Position numbers and translations under genes: made by a program. From assembly GCA_035771175.1 (NCBI GenBank), contig CM069605.1, positions 24,258,288-24,322,287 on the forward strand: a stretch of DNA of 64,000 bases. The letters are read 5' to 3'. The notes under the pieces are model-generated. The model was not told the DNA's origin, ran no database searches, and saw only the letters and a program-made list of their open reading frames with translations. The stretch is from Paratinospora sagittata. Lineage: Eukaryota > Streptophyta > Magnoliopsida > Ranunculales > Menispermaceae. Numbering within the stretch: the stretch's first letter is position 1; each line of letters starts with the position of its first letter. Shown here in pieces: positions 23,384-34,283 of this stretch.

Positions 23384-25400
23384 ATGCCGCCAAGAACAAG
23401 GAGAGGTCATTCGAAAGATAAAGAACAAAGCTCGCAAAGAAGAAGGTCGACGACCTCGAATAGTCGAAGACGACGCGAGTCACCACCACCACCCCCTATT
23501 ATACATGAATAAGAAGAGCAACAATTTGAAGAAGAATCTACGCAGGTTGGGGTGGAGGGAGAATGAGGCGGTCTATTGAAGGGTCCTTGCCCCAGGGGTC
23601 CTGCTGATCCTTCCGTCCTCAAACATTTCAAGGGATACGTAGTATACTTTGTGTGGCAAAATTAGGTATATCACTTTCGTAATTTAATTTAAATTCAATT
23701 AAGGTTATGATTAAATTTAAATATTGGTAGATTCTTATAATTTTTTGTTTATTCACATAGAAACGAAATACACAAAAGTGTCAAAACCACGAGGCAAAGT
23801 TAGCTTCTTGGGATCTTAGTGAACATCCCGAGAGAGAGAGTAACGGAGATTATTACAAACATCGATTTTCATCATTTGGTGTCTTGTAGTTATATTTGTG
23901 TCAACAAGCCGTTGATAGCTGCTTTTGTGGAGAGGTGGCAACCAGAGACTAATTCGTTTCACCTACCATTCGGTGAAATGACCTTCACACTGGACGATGT
24001 AATGGTCTTACTTAGGATTTCAACAGTGGGCAAGACAGCGAATGGAGATGCACTGACCAATGCAGAAGCAGTGATCATACTTCAAGAAGCCTTTGAGGTT
24101 TCGGCTCGAGAGGCATTTGATGAGGTGAATAAGAAAAGAGGTCAATCGGTTCGATTGGATTTGTTTCCAAAAAAATTTGGATCGAAGCTTCAAGGAAACC
24201 AACAATATCCTTCGGCTGTGCATATTGCGAGAGCATATCTTTTGTTCATCCTAGGTTGCACTCTTTTCACAGACAAGAGTAGTACAAGGGTGAATATAAT
24301 TTACTTGCCACTGTTGATGAATCTAGATGAGGTTGTCAATTTCACATGGGAAGCTGCTTGTTTAGCGCATCTGTATCGTCAGTTGGGATGTGCCACGAGA
24401 TATCACGTGTAACAGATTGCGGGCTACATGACATTACTTGAGGTATAACTATTTCTACCATTTCGGTTTAACTAAATTAAACTTGAAATAAATATGTTTG
24501 TGTTATAATAATTATTTTTCTTATGTCTGGTAGGCATGGATATACGAGCACTTCCCATTCGTGGGACCACACGTAAATCGTGGATATAATAACAACCTCT
24601 CGCGTGCCATGAAGTGAAAACCTCGCAAAGAATAAGGTCTAGCAGAAGATTACGTTGAAGTTCTACGTGAGGCAATTGATGATCTTCAGCCAAATTAGGT
24701 ATATGCTACTCTTTTAAATTAAATTTGTTATATACATCATATCAACTTATATGTTAGGTCTTTATTATTATTATTTTGTTCAGGTTGTATGGGAACCTTA
24801 CACAGATTGTAGGGCTGAAAGCCCTCTACATGAAGTGGCCTTTTATACCTCATACATAAAGTTCTTTGACGTGGTCGACCCCTACCATCCTAACTGAGTT
24901 CTTCGTCAATTTGGACATGTACAGAAGATCCACGTCCTCCTATACGTCCTGTTCGAGCTGAGAGAAGTGCTAGGGGACGTGATTATAATGTCCATCACAT
25001 GTTTATTGATCAGTATTGGGAGAGCTAGGACTACCATTTGTTACAAGCGGTTGGACGAGAGGAACAAGTTTCTAATGCATGGGACGTTGTACCAGAATAT
25101 CTTGAGTGGTTCGAACAAATTTCACATCCAAAGGTGCAGAAGCTTGAATATCGACTATCCACTCAAGCGCCAACTTCAACGGAGAATTTTGAAATTTTGG
25201 TAATAAATCAAAACCTACAAAACATTATTATTATATGTGATTTTATTAAATTTGGCAGTAATTGATCCTTTGATCTTTTGATTTTAGAAGGAGCGCAACA
25301 ACAGAGGGCTAGTGATGTTGAGGTCCTTGAGAACAACTCAAGGACCTGAGACATCGATTGATGCTGTGTTTTGGGGGATTGACGACGTCATTGAAAGTGC
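23384..25400 (+). pseudogene. Plant mobile domain (MAIN/PMD-like) gene with introns
   Basis: ATG at 23384 opens an Arg/Ser-rich start (MPPRTRRGHSKDKEQSSQRR) leading to GPADPSVLKHFKGYVVY, a typical PMD N-terminus. Later exons give KCQNHEAKLASWDL (about 23780), VNKPLIAAFVERWQPETNSF and FGEMTFTLDDVMVLL (23900-24010), AWIYEHFPF (24534), VVWEPYTDCRAESP (24784), VLRQFGHVQKIH (about 24900) and the C-terminal VPEYLEWFEQISHP (about 25085). Intron-like gaps with GT...AG edges at 24443-24533, 24699-24783 and 25200-25286, and probably about 23666-23760, separate them. Several stops and frameshifts (for example after HIDE-like 23508, and at 24894) make it a pseudogene. MAIN-type proteins act in silencing and genome stability in Arabidopsis; the role here is unknown. 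Confidence 0.85.
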
Positions 25401-26830
25401 CCATAAATAGGTCCTTTATGGACGTGTTTTGTGGTAAATAAGCTTTTCTCAAAAGATGACGATATCTCGGTATGCTGCAAAGTTAACAGAGAATGTATTG
25501 TGATCCAGCTACTCTCAAACGTTCTCTGTGAAGAACCCAAGAGTTTCTTCAACTTTGCATGTGCACTTTCCGCCTGGTTAGTTGTGACATTGCTAAAATG
25601 TGTGATTTCATTTGTCCAAGCCGCCACAATCTTTCATTGTAGTTCAGCAACCACTCATTGTATAGATAGAGAAGGAGCGTGGGGTAAGCTTTATAAGATT
25701 TTGAAAGCACTTTCCAATGCTCTTCATATTGCTCCTCTGCCTCTGAATCCACCAAACCATGCCACATGCCCATGAATTTCATATGGTCACTGTTATCCTT
25801 GAATAACAATTTCGATTTCGCCAACACATTCTTGTTAATGTGCCAACTGCACAACAAATTTTTGACATTTAGAAAAATAATATTCACTGCATTCATCAAG
25901 GTCAATTCTCTATCAGTAACAAAAACCTCTTATTGTGGCCACCCTTCTACCAGATCCTTCAACTTCTCAAGTGCCCATATGTAGCTCTCCTACTGCTCAT
26001 TCTCCATGAATACATGTGCCACCGAAAATGTGAGATGAGTTGATGTAACGCCAACTATCTCAAGTAATGGATATTCATCTTATATGTGCAATCCATTATC
26101 AAAACTTTAGGAAAGCAACGCAACAAGTTGACTGATACTGGGTGTGCGTAAAACAACGCTTGTACATGATCGGTGTTTTCGTCGGACTTGTGCCACTCGA
26201 CGTATTGTTCTTTAGCTAACTTCGTCATCAAATATTGCATCTGAGACCTCCCATTGTGTTCCAAAAATTTATACTTGCTACGTGCATTGTATATGGTCTT
26301 CAATGTAGATGCATTGCCTGCATCGCTTCGCTTCAGAGCATTCAGTATATCTCTGGGTCTTGCTTGACTTTTGCTTATATCCATAAGCATTTCCATCTCA
26401 TCCTTTGTCAGTCGGCTCGCATAAGAGTGCCCTTCTATCCGATCACCAGGTGGATGATAATGAGTGTCGCAATCAACTTTTACCATCCAATCGTCATCAG
26501 TGGCCAATTTTTTCCCCGTAATAAGAATGAACAATTACACTTCTTCGATGAGGTTTCATTTACTATCTACTTTTTTGTGTCTTTCAGGTTATTATACACA
26601 CCGTACATCTCACATGCAAACTTAATTCTCGGTCGCCTACCCTTCGTCCCCCTGCATCCGAGCTCTTGATAACGATAAAAAAATCATTTGCACGACCTAC
26701 TTCCCTAGTCCATGGAATAAGTTCGGCCTTACTCTTAAACATAATATCGGTTGTGAACTCATCAGTGTAATCCCGAACTAACACCAACTCATTGCCAATA
26801 ATTTTGGATTCATCAAATCCCTCATCATCC
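25388..26830 (-). pseudogene. MULE transposase (MuDR/FAR1 type)
   Basis: Minus-strand transposase with frameshifts and stops. N-terminal MuDR-type region: ELVLVRDYTDEFTTDIMF, KSKAELIPWTREVGRAN, DFFIVIKSSD. Then GKKLATDDDWMVKV and HYHPPGDRIEGHSYASRL; LKTIYNARSKYKF; the catalytic part beginning KVLIMDCTYKMN (first Asp), VGVTSTHLTFSVAHVFMENE, VFVTDRELTLMNAV (second Asp) and the CSWHINKNVLAKSK block, typical of MULE transposases. The C-terminal zinc knuckle was not found. It runs convergently with the plant mobile domain gene, their 3' ends meeting near 25390. It would have cut and pasted the element; it is inactive now. Confidence 0.88.
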
Positions 26831-26899
26831 TGATGAATTACAAATCAATATTAGTATTACATACAAAATAAAACAAGAAAATAAAAAAAAACATAAAAA

Positions 26900-27125
26900 A
26901 TGCTCTGTCCGACCATAATCAGTCGGACATAAGCTTTTTGTTCGACTGATACTGGGCGGACAAAAGCTTTTTTTTCCGATTTTGATAGGTCGGACATAAC
27001 ATTTGCTATGTTTTATTTTGTTTTGTTCGACCAGTCATGGACGGACATTTTCTTTTGTGTCCGATTTATAGTGGTCGGACACCACACTTTCTATCCGTCC
27101 ACAATAGGTTGGATAGAACGATTCC
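26900..27125. repeat. Cluster of GTCGGAC-type motifs in MULE
   Basis: About ten forms of GTCGGACA / TGTCCGAC / GTCGACC-like words in 225 bp, alternating in orientation (for example 26907, 26925, 26955, 26990, 27042, 27060, 27073). Similar words occur near 23237-23275 on the other side of the element. They could be transposase-binding or promoter sites. Confidence 0.6.
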
Positions 27126-27579
27126 TAGAGCGATTTTTTGGGTTTCAAAACCCATTTTCGCTCCCTTCCCACCTCAATTTTAGGTTTGTTTTTGCATAAA
27201 AATAGTGTAGATATCAAATGCACGTACCTTAAAAGATGAAGAACGACTTAAATCTCTTTCCATTGTTGGTCGAACGGCTTGCTTGACGATGCACACTTCC
27301 AACACTTTAAACACTTCCCCAATGACTTGTGAACACTTCAAATGGGAAGAAATCACTTGCGAACAGTTGAAGACATGCATGTGATTCAAAAAAAGGGTTA
27401 AAATCACAAGAACGAAGATTGAAATTTGTTGGGGGATTGAATAGTTTTAGGGTTTGGGTAGGAGTTGAATGGTTTATGGGTGGGTGATGAGAGAGGTTTA
27501 AAGGTTTAAGGAGTTTAATAGGTGTCCTTTTTGGTAATTTTACATGAGGATTTTTTAGTTTTTTTTACTTTTTAGATGA

Positions 27580-27624
27580 GGTGGGTGAAGAGATGGGAAT
27601 GGGTGAGTGAAAATAGCCAAACCC
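27580..27624 (-). repeat. MULE right terminal inverted repeat
   Basis: Reverse complement of 22719-22763 with few mismatches, followed directly by the right AACAAATAA copy (27625-27633). Confidence 0.88.
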
Positions 27625-27633
27625 AACAAATAA

Positions 27634-28011
27634 AGGGCATAGCCCAGGTATGCAGACCCAACTCCCATATAACTTATCTCCTAAAGCCCTTCCAGCCCAA
27701 GTTGATATTGATCAGTTATCAGGGGATGTCTCCCCAGAAAAAGAAGTATCTTCTTATCAGAACCACAACATCCATGAACTTGAGAACAAGAAATCAGTGG
27801 GCAAGCAACAGATGAGATGAAATAAGCTTGTTAGTGCAATGCATGGTAAAATGAGCCTTCCCCCAGGTGTCTCAGAATCTAGCCAAGGGAAGAGATCGAT
27901 TCACCCTGAGCCAATGGGAATGGATCATGCCTAAAAAAAACCCAGATTTCAACCATCCTAATTTTAAGAGAATGTATCGACAGGGTCTGCAACGCAGCCC
28001 TACTGGTCGCC
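27634..28011 (+). pseudogene. LINE ORF1, 3' part
   Basis: Continues the LINE after the MULE: a Pro/Ser/Gln-rich stretch (QTQLPYNLSPKALPAQVDID-like frame, then KMSLPPGVSESSQGK) ending just before the ORF2 start. The low-complexity linker is usual for the C-terminal half of plant L1 ORF1. Stops are present; no domain is recognisable. Confidence 0.6.
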
Positions 28012-28160
28012 ATGAAATTGCTCAATTGGAATGTTCAAGGGCTTGGGAACCCTCGAACATTCCGAGAACTATGTGAAAAAGTTTGCAAGCAAGATCCCAA
28101 CGTGGTTATGATGACAGAGACTTGTCTTTCAGTGACAAAAGTTGTTCCACTGAAGGTGAG
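28012..28160 (+). pseudogene. LINE ORF2 start, endonuclease segment 1
   Basis: ATG at 28012 opens KLLNWNVQGLGNPRTFREL, DPNVVMMTET: the first strand and catalytic Glu region of the L1 apurinic-like endonuclease. The frame is open to the insertion at 28161. The last five bases, GTGAG, are duplicated at 34068-34072, where the protein continues in frame. Confidence 0.9.
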
Positions 28161-29685
28161 TGATAAGTTGAGTTTTGGTTAGTGTTTTGCATGTCAATTT
28201 GTGATATTTTTAGGTGTTTTTGCATAATTAGTTCATTTAGGTGTTTTGTTGTGCTTTAGATGCTAGTTTTAGGTGTTTTCATGAATTGCATGTATTAGAT
28301 TAGTTTAGGTAAATAATCATAATTTTTAGGAATTTTTCCTTAAATTATTAGTTGCATTTTCATATTGATAATCTCCATTTTGCATGTTAATACATATTTG
28401 CATTTAGACTTTTAATACTTGATTAATTTAGATCACTTGTATTTTTGTGTTTTGTTTTGTAGGAGAATAAAGAGCTTTAAAGGGATGAAATGAGGCATAA
28501 AGGATGGAGAAAAAGTCTCAAGGAATTTCACAACAAGTCCCACGGAAAAAAAGTGCAAAAACATGAAGAAAATGCACAAAATAGTGCATTTCACGAGCCG
28601 AGCGCGTTCTTAGCATCGCACGCTGTTACGAAAACAGTTTTGCGGAAAGTTTGTATTTTTGCCATATCTTGGGTAATACAACTCCAAATTGGATGCCGTT
28701 TTTTTATACTTCTTATAGACTTAAAGGGCTATCATATAAGAGGTTTAGTAGGCACAAAAAAAAGGAGAGAAAGGAAGGCTAGGGTTTGCAAAAGGGAGGA
28801 GAGAAAGGGAAGCAAGAAAGAAGAGGAGAAAGTTTGAAGGGGTTGCAGGTTTTGCAAGAGGATGAAGAAGAAGATCTTCAAGGGGGTTTTCATCTTTTAA
28901 TTTCTATTTCTTAAGTTCTTGCAAGGTTTCCTTTCCTTGTTCTTCATCTTTTCTATCTTGTATCCATGGATTCAATGTTGGGTTAATTGAATACTCTAGG
29001 GTTTTGATTGAACTATTTTGAATCTTAAGATTTGATTATCTTTTATGTGTTGTTGAGAAATTTTCATGTTCATTTGCAATTGTCAGTGCTTAATGTTTTC
29101 AAATCTTTGGCCAATATTTTAATGAACTTATATTTGATATCTAACACTTGGAAAAGGGGATATTGAATCGGAGGAAGATAATTACAACCTAAGGAATTTG
29201 TATCTTGTTGGGAGACATACAAAACCCTTTGAAACCGTTTTGAATGAATCAAAGATCGTAGTGCATTCTTGTTCGATTAACCTATCACTCGAGAGAGGGG
29301 GTTGATAGTTTAAGGATATATATTCAAGTTGACACTCGGGAGAGGGACTTGAATGATTAAGGATTCATGGTTTATAAATCTAGGATTTAATTCAGTAAGA
29401 TAATATTTATAGATCTTAAGAAACAACATAATGATATCAAACCCTAGAACTTTTTATCCATTGATTTCTCTCCAATTTTTATTTCATCTTGTTTGTTTCT
29501 ATTAGATTTTGTTTAATTTGCATTTTATCCATTAATTCACTCCACTTTGATCACCTAGATAAAATTAAAAGCATTGTAGAATTGGGCATTAGGATTAGTA
29601 AAATCACCTTCCCTGTGATACGATAATTCGACTCACCTCGGATATATTATAACTTTATATTCGTACACTTGTGAATCTAAATTGT
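28161..29685 (+). repeat. 5' LTR of non-autonomous Tat-type element
   Basis: Starts TGATAAGTTGAGTTTTGG. Matches 32732-34067 but holds two extra stretches (around 28590-28620 and about 28780-28970) deleted from the 3' LTR. Its last bases and the expected tRNA-Asp-type primer site are replaced by GTGGGGGAAGATGTC, so the right edge is approximate. Confidence 0.85.
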
Positions 29686-29851
29686 GGGGGAAGATGTCAA
29701 TTTTACTTTTATTAATACCAATTTGAAGTGATTTTGGTCTTAATTTAGGTATTTTTTTGTTTGTTATATGTTAAAACAAAAAAAATTGTTTTTCTCTTTT
29801 TCTGAATTTTCTTTTATTTGATTTTTCTTTTTATTGTTTCTTTTTGTAGAA

Positions 29852-31047
29852 ATGACATACAATTATAGTCACTCCACTTTCCAAGATGATTTTGGGCAAA
29901 GTGATCCTATGGCAACATTATCAGCAACAATTTCTTACATTCAATGTCAATTGTCCCGTCTTGACCAAAATGTATCAAATCTTATTGAACCAAAAAATTA
30001 ACAAGCGATGGAAAGATTAAGAGTTCCAAACATGGGATATGCAAGAATGGGTCCAAATATGGAGCAAGTTCAATATGGTTACCATTGGGCGTATGATTAT
30101 ATGGGTGATCTTTTACCTTATCAATACCATCCAGGTAGCTATAACCAAGAAGACTACTCCTACACCTATTCATGGAATGGCGTGCAACCTCAACCGAGCA
30201 TGTATGATCAAATTTGCGAGCATGAGAACTACTCTCACGATCAAGTTGAAAAGAAGCCCTCCTTAGATGAGATTGTTGATGGGTTTTTATCAACATCGAA
30301 GTGTATGGAAGAGATGTTGCGTTCAATCATGAATGGGTTAGTTCAAGAAGGGCCATTTGCTTCAAACAATAATGGAGAGGATGTTAAGGGGGATAATTTT
30401 CTATGCTAGGAGATGACACCACCACCACCACCAAGACAATTGACTATCCTTGAAGAAATGCAAAGATATGAGGCTTTGACAAGAGAAGAAATGAATACTA
30501 AAACATACATGACACCACCACCATGACAATTGAGTATTCTAGAAGAAATGCAACGCTATGAAGCCTTAAAGAAAGAAGAAATGAACAGTCAACAGGTGGA
30601 TGTGCTTGAGTGTGATGATCAAGAGGTGCCTATGGATGCGCAATCAAGTGAACCTATGATGCCATATGTTGAAGAGGTACCTAAAAAGGCGGACGAGTGT
30701 TTGGCTGTCAAGGAAGATAATTTTCACTTTGAGGATTCGTTTGTCAAGGGCTACAAATCGAAGTTGTAGTGGTTAATGACAATGTTCACAGCCACTTCGA
30801 GGTGCTTGGAGGTCAACGCGTAAATCTTTGGAAAGCACAAATGAAGAATTCTTATGACACTCCTCCGTTACATAGGAGCGATGCTTCATTGGACTTTACA
30901 TCCCTGCCAGCGGATCACTCGTTTATGTTTTTGTGGGAGGAGTTCACGAGTCCGGTGAAGCCATCAATGAGACATAACGAAGATGACGAGAGGATGCTGG
31001 AAATCATAAGTATACATGGTTCAAATAAGAAGAGAAAGTCTAGCTAA
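29852..31047 (+). pseudogene. Gag-like ORF of non-autonomous element
   Basis: Frame from ATG 29852 (MTYNYSHSTFQDDFGQSD) through a stop near 29999, then Tyr/Gln-rich sequence (QYHPGSYNQEDYSYTYSW) and KPSLDEIVDGFLSTSKCMEE. Further stops are at 30407-30409, about 30527 and 30767, and a frame change leads to the last part, 30769-31047 (HRSDASLDFTSLPADHSF, ending in a basic NKKRKSS tail). An internal duplication repeats TILEEMQRYEAL (about 30447 and 30535). No known domain; it resembles the low-complexity gag C-terminal region of Tat elements. It probably encoded a particle or RNA-binding protein once. Confidence 0.6.
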
Positions 31048-32731
31048 AGACTATAAAGAAGCGCTTGTTGGGAGGCAACCCAACCGGTTTTTAGTTTTTA
31101 TGTTTTGCTTTATTTTTAGTCATTGTAGTATAAATTTTGAATTTTTGTTTTTCACTAATGATATTCATTTTTGTCTCTTCTCAAGTTTCAATTAAAGTTT
31201 GGGGGTCCTCATAGATGCCAACAACAAGAGCCATTGTGGAGTGCTACACATATGGGTTAGGAGAGCCTCGTTACTTTTCCTTTTATCTTGCTTTTATATG
31301 TGGATGTTCTTGCATTGAGGACAATGCATACTTTAAGTTTGTTGGGGAGTTTGAGTTTTTCAGTGTCTTTAGTGAAAATTTTTGAAAATTTTTGTGAAAA
31401 CTTTTGTTTTTGCTTGTGTTGGATCAATGAATAATTCTATATTCTTCTATGAACTTTGTTTTGGTTCAATTTTGAATAGATGATCTAGGATTGGATTAGC
31501 ACTCATTTTTTAGCATAAACCTTAGAAAACTAGAGAGTATTCTTAAGTTGGTGTGCTTGATTTACTTGTCGTGCTTATTGGATATCTTTGTTGGCTTTTC
31601 AGTATGCAATCATGATAATGAGTACCACTTGCATGATAATTCAAGATTTTGTAAGTAAGCAACTTTAGATCTCAATTTTTGTTCAAAACTTGACTCTAGA
31701 ACTTGTTTGATCACTTCTTGAGGCGAAATCTTAGGAATCACACCAAGATAGGCATGATTTAGGCCATTTTTGGATCGATTTAGGCCATTTTTGGATCGAT
31801 TTAGCCATAAAGCCTACCTAATGATGTATTGCCCCTAGTCACCATGTTTTGAGCCTTATATTTTGTTTATTATAATCTAAAATGATTAGCCAAGGCCTTT
31901 GATTGAACTTCCCCTGTTTTTACCCTTGCACCCTTAAATTGTAATGGGTTGGGTTATTTTTCATGGGAAATTATTTGTAAATGTGCTATGGTATGAAAAT
32001 GGAAAAAAGGTGATGAAACAAAAGGTATTAAAATGAGAAAAAGGGTTCAAAATGTGTGAAAAAGAAGAAAATGAAAGATGAAGAATGAGAAAAGAAAAAT
32101 ATGTTTCTTCATCAATGAATGAAATGAATAAGTTTTGGGGTATTTTGGAGGCAATGTGAATGAAAATGTTGAAAAAATCTTGTTTTGGATAATGTGTTGG
32201 GTTTGGTTTACTTTGTATGGCATGGGATGTTTAAAAGTATTATGTATGAAAGATGTTTTGGGTGTTTAAGCTTCATTTATCCATTTTATCATACCCTTAA
32301 CTTTAGCCTTACATTATAAGCTTAATGAAGTCCTATTGATCTTGATAGGTGTGAGACCTACATTAGTGGAGAGAAGAGTGAAAAACAAGCATATGAAGTT
32401 ATGTTTTGTTTCATTGAGATCATCTTTTTCTATCTTGCTTGCATATTCTATATGATTTATGAGTGGTCATGTGTTTGATCTGTATGCTTATTTGTCAATG
32501 AGGATAGAGAAGAAGGCATGACTTGTAGGTTGAAATTCTAGACAACATGTTTAAACTGTCAAAGTTTTCCTTGTTTTATGTTGAATGAAATTTGTATTGT
32601 CTTTGAGATCATTAGAATCCTTTCTAGTTAATCAAATCCTTATTCGTCTTAGAATATGTGTGGAGTCCTGTTTGTCCAACTTTCATTTTTCTCTTTGCTT
32701 GGAATGATCAAAGTCTAAGTTTAGGGGAATT
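31048..32731 (+). other. 3' non-coding region and polypurine tract of Tat-type element
   Basis: No coding sequence. It contains GCGCTTGTTGGGAGGCAACC at 31061 and ends with the polypurine tract AGTTTAGGGGAATT directly before the 3' LTR start (TGATAACTTGAG, 32732). A comparable 1.7-kb region exists at 61344-63060 on the minus strand. Confidence 0.75.
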
Positions 32732-34067
32732 TGATAACTTGAGTTTTGGTTAGTGTTTTGTATGTCAATTTGTAAGATTTTTAGGTGCATTAAGTTAGTT
32801 TTTAGGTGTTTTTGCATAATTAGTTTATTTAGTTGTTTTGTTGTGTTTTAGATGTTAGTTTTAGGTGTTTTCATGAATTGCATGTATTAGATTAGTTTAG
32901 GTAAATAATCATATTTTTTAGGAATTTTTCCTTAAATCATTAGTTGCATTTTCATATTGATAATCTCACATTTTGCATGTTAATACATATTTGCATTTAG
33001 ACTTTAAATACTTGATTAGTTTAGATCACTTACTTGTATTTTTGTGTTTTGTTTTGTATGAGAATAAAGAGCTTTAAAGGGATGAAATGAGGCATAAAAG
33101 ATGGAGAAAAAGTCTCAAGGCATTGCACAACAAGTCCCACAAAGAAAAAGTGCAAAAACATGAAGAAAATGCACAGAATAGTGTTACGAAAATAGTTTTG
33201 CGCAATGTTTGTATTTTTGCCATATCTTGGGTTATACAACTCCAAATTGGATACAATTTTTTTCTACTTCTTCTAGAATTAAAGGGCTATCATATAATAG
33301 GATTAGTAGGCACAAAAAAAAAGGAGAGAAAGGACGGATTTGGTTCAATGTTGGGTTAATTGAATACTCTAGGATTTTGATTGAACTATTTTGAATCTTA
33401 AGATTTGATTATCTTTAATGTGTTGTTGAGCAATTTCCATGTTTATTTGCAATTGTCAGTGCTTAATGCTTTCAAATCTTTGGCCAATTTTTGAATGGAC
33501 TTATATTTGATATCTAACACTTGGAAAAGGGGATATTGAATCGAAGCAAGATAATTACAACCTAGGGAATTTGTATCGTGTTGGGAGACCTACAAAACTC
33601 TTTGAAACCATTTTGAATGAATCAAAGATCTTAGTGCGTTCTTGTTCGATTGACCTATCACTCGAGAGAGGGGGTTGATAGTTTAAGGATAGATATTCAA
33701 ATTGACACTCAAGAGAGGGACTTGAATGATTAAGGATTCATGGTTTATAAATCTAGGATTTAATTCAATAAAACAATATCTATAGATCTTAAGAAACAAC
33801 ATAATGATATCAAACCCTAGAACTTTTTATCCATTGATTTCTCTCCAATTTTTATTTCATCTTCTTTGTTTCTATTAGCTTTTGTTTAATTTGAATTTTA
33901 TCCATTAATTCACTCCACTTTGATCACCTAGATAAAATTAAAAGCATTGTAGAATTGGGCATTAGGATTAGTAAAATCACCTTCCCTGTGAATACGATAA
34001 CCCGACTCACCTCGGATATATTATAACTTGATATTTGTACACTTGCGAATTTAAATTTATAGCATCA
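32732..34067 (+). repeat. 3' LTR of non-autonomous Tat-type element
   Basis: Starts TGATAACTTGAGTTTTGG, ends TATAGCATCA, followed by GTGAG. 1336 bp; shorter than the 5' LTR through two internal deletions. Confidence 0.9.
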
Positions 34068-34283
34068 GTGAGATTGGGCTTTGATGGGTGCATTACTAAT
34101 GACAATAAAGCTCGGGGAGGTGGATTACTTATGCTTTGGAAAAATCCTATGAGCCCTACTCTAAGATCCTTCTCTGATGGACATATTGATGTTTGGCTTT
34201 GTGATGAAGATGCAGTACAATGGGAGTTGATAGGTTTCTATGGTAAAACAGAGGCCAGTGAAAGGCACCACTCTTGGTAGCAT
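34068..34283 (+). pseudogene. LINE ORF2, endonuclease segment 2
   Basis: Continues in frame from 28160: RLGFDGCITNDNKARGGGLL, MLWKNP, WELIGFYGKTEASERHHSW, the middle of the L1 endonuclease fold. It ends in TAG overlapping the next insertion site (AGCAT, 34279-34283). Confidence 0.9.

Larger units (their letters stand above)
22719..27624 (+). mobile_element. MULE (Mutator-like element), 4.9 kb, with captured gene
   Basis: Perfect 9-bp target-site duplication AACAAATAA (22710-22718 and 27625-27633), the length made by Mutator-type transposases. Terminal inverted repeats of about 45 bp: left GGGCCTGACTATTTTCACC, right (reverse complement) GGGTTTGGCTATTTTCACT, continuing with CATCTCTTCACC in both. 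Inside are a MuDR-type transposase on the minus strand and a plant mobile domain gene on the plus strand, convergent. It lies inside LINE ORF1, so it is younger than the LINE. Confidence 0.93.
28161..34067 (+). mobile_element. Non-autonomous Tat/Athila-type LTR element, 5.9 kb
   Basis: Perfect 5-bp target duplication GTGAG (28156-28160, 34068-34072). 5' LTR 28161 to about 29685, 3' LTR 32732-34067 ending TATAGCATCA. Between them are a short decayed gag-like frame and about 1.7 kb of non-coding DNA containing GCGCTTGTTGGGAGGCAACC (31061), a block typical of Tat/Athila 3' regions and present again at 63019-63040. There is no protease, RT, RNase H or integrase, so it would have depended on a related autonomous element. 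Confidence 0.9.

Noticed and set aside
28490..28837. Basic, Lys/Glu-rich frame (similar frames near 33087, 34693, 42318 and, minus, 61080)
   Set aside because: All lie at the same place inside Tat-type LTRs (leader region) and do not share a conserved protein sequence or stop position.
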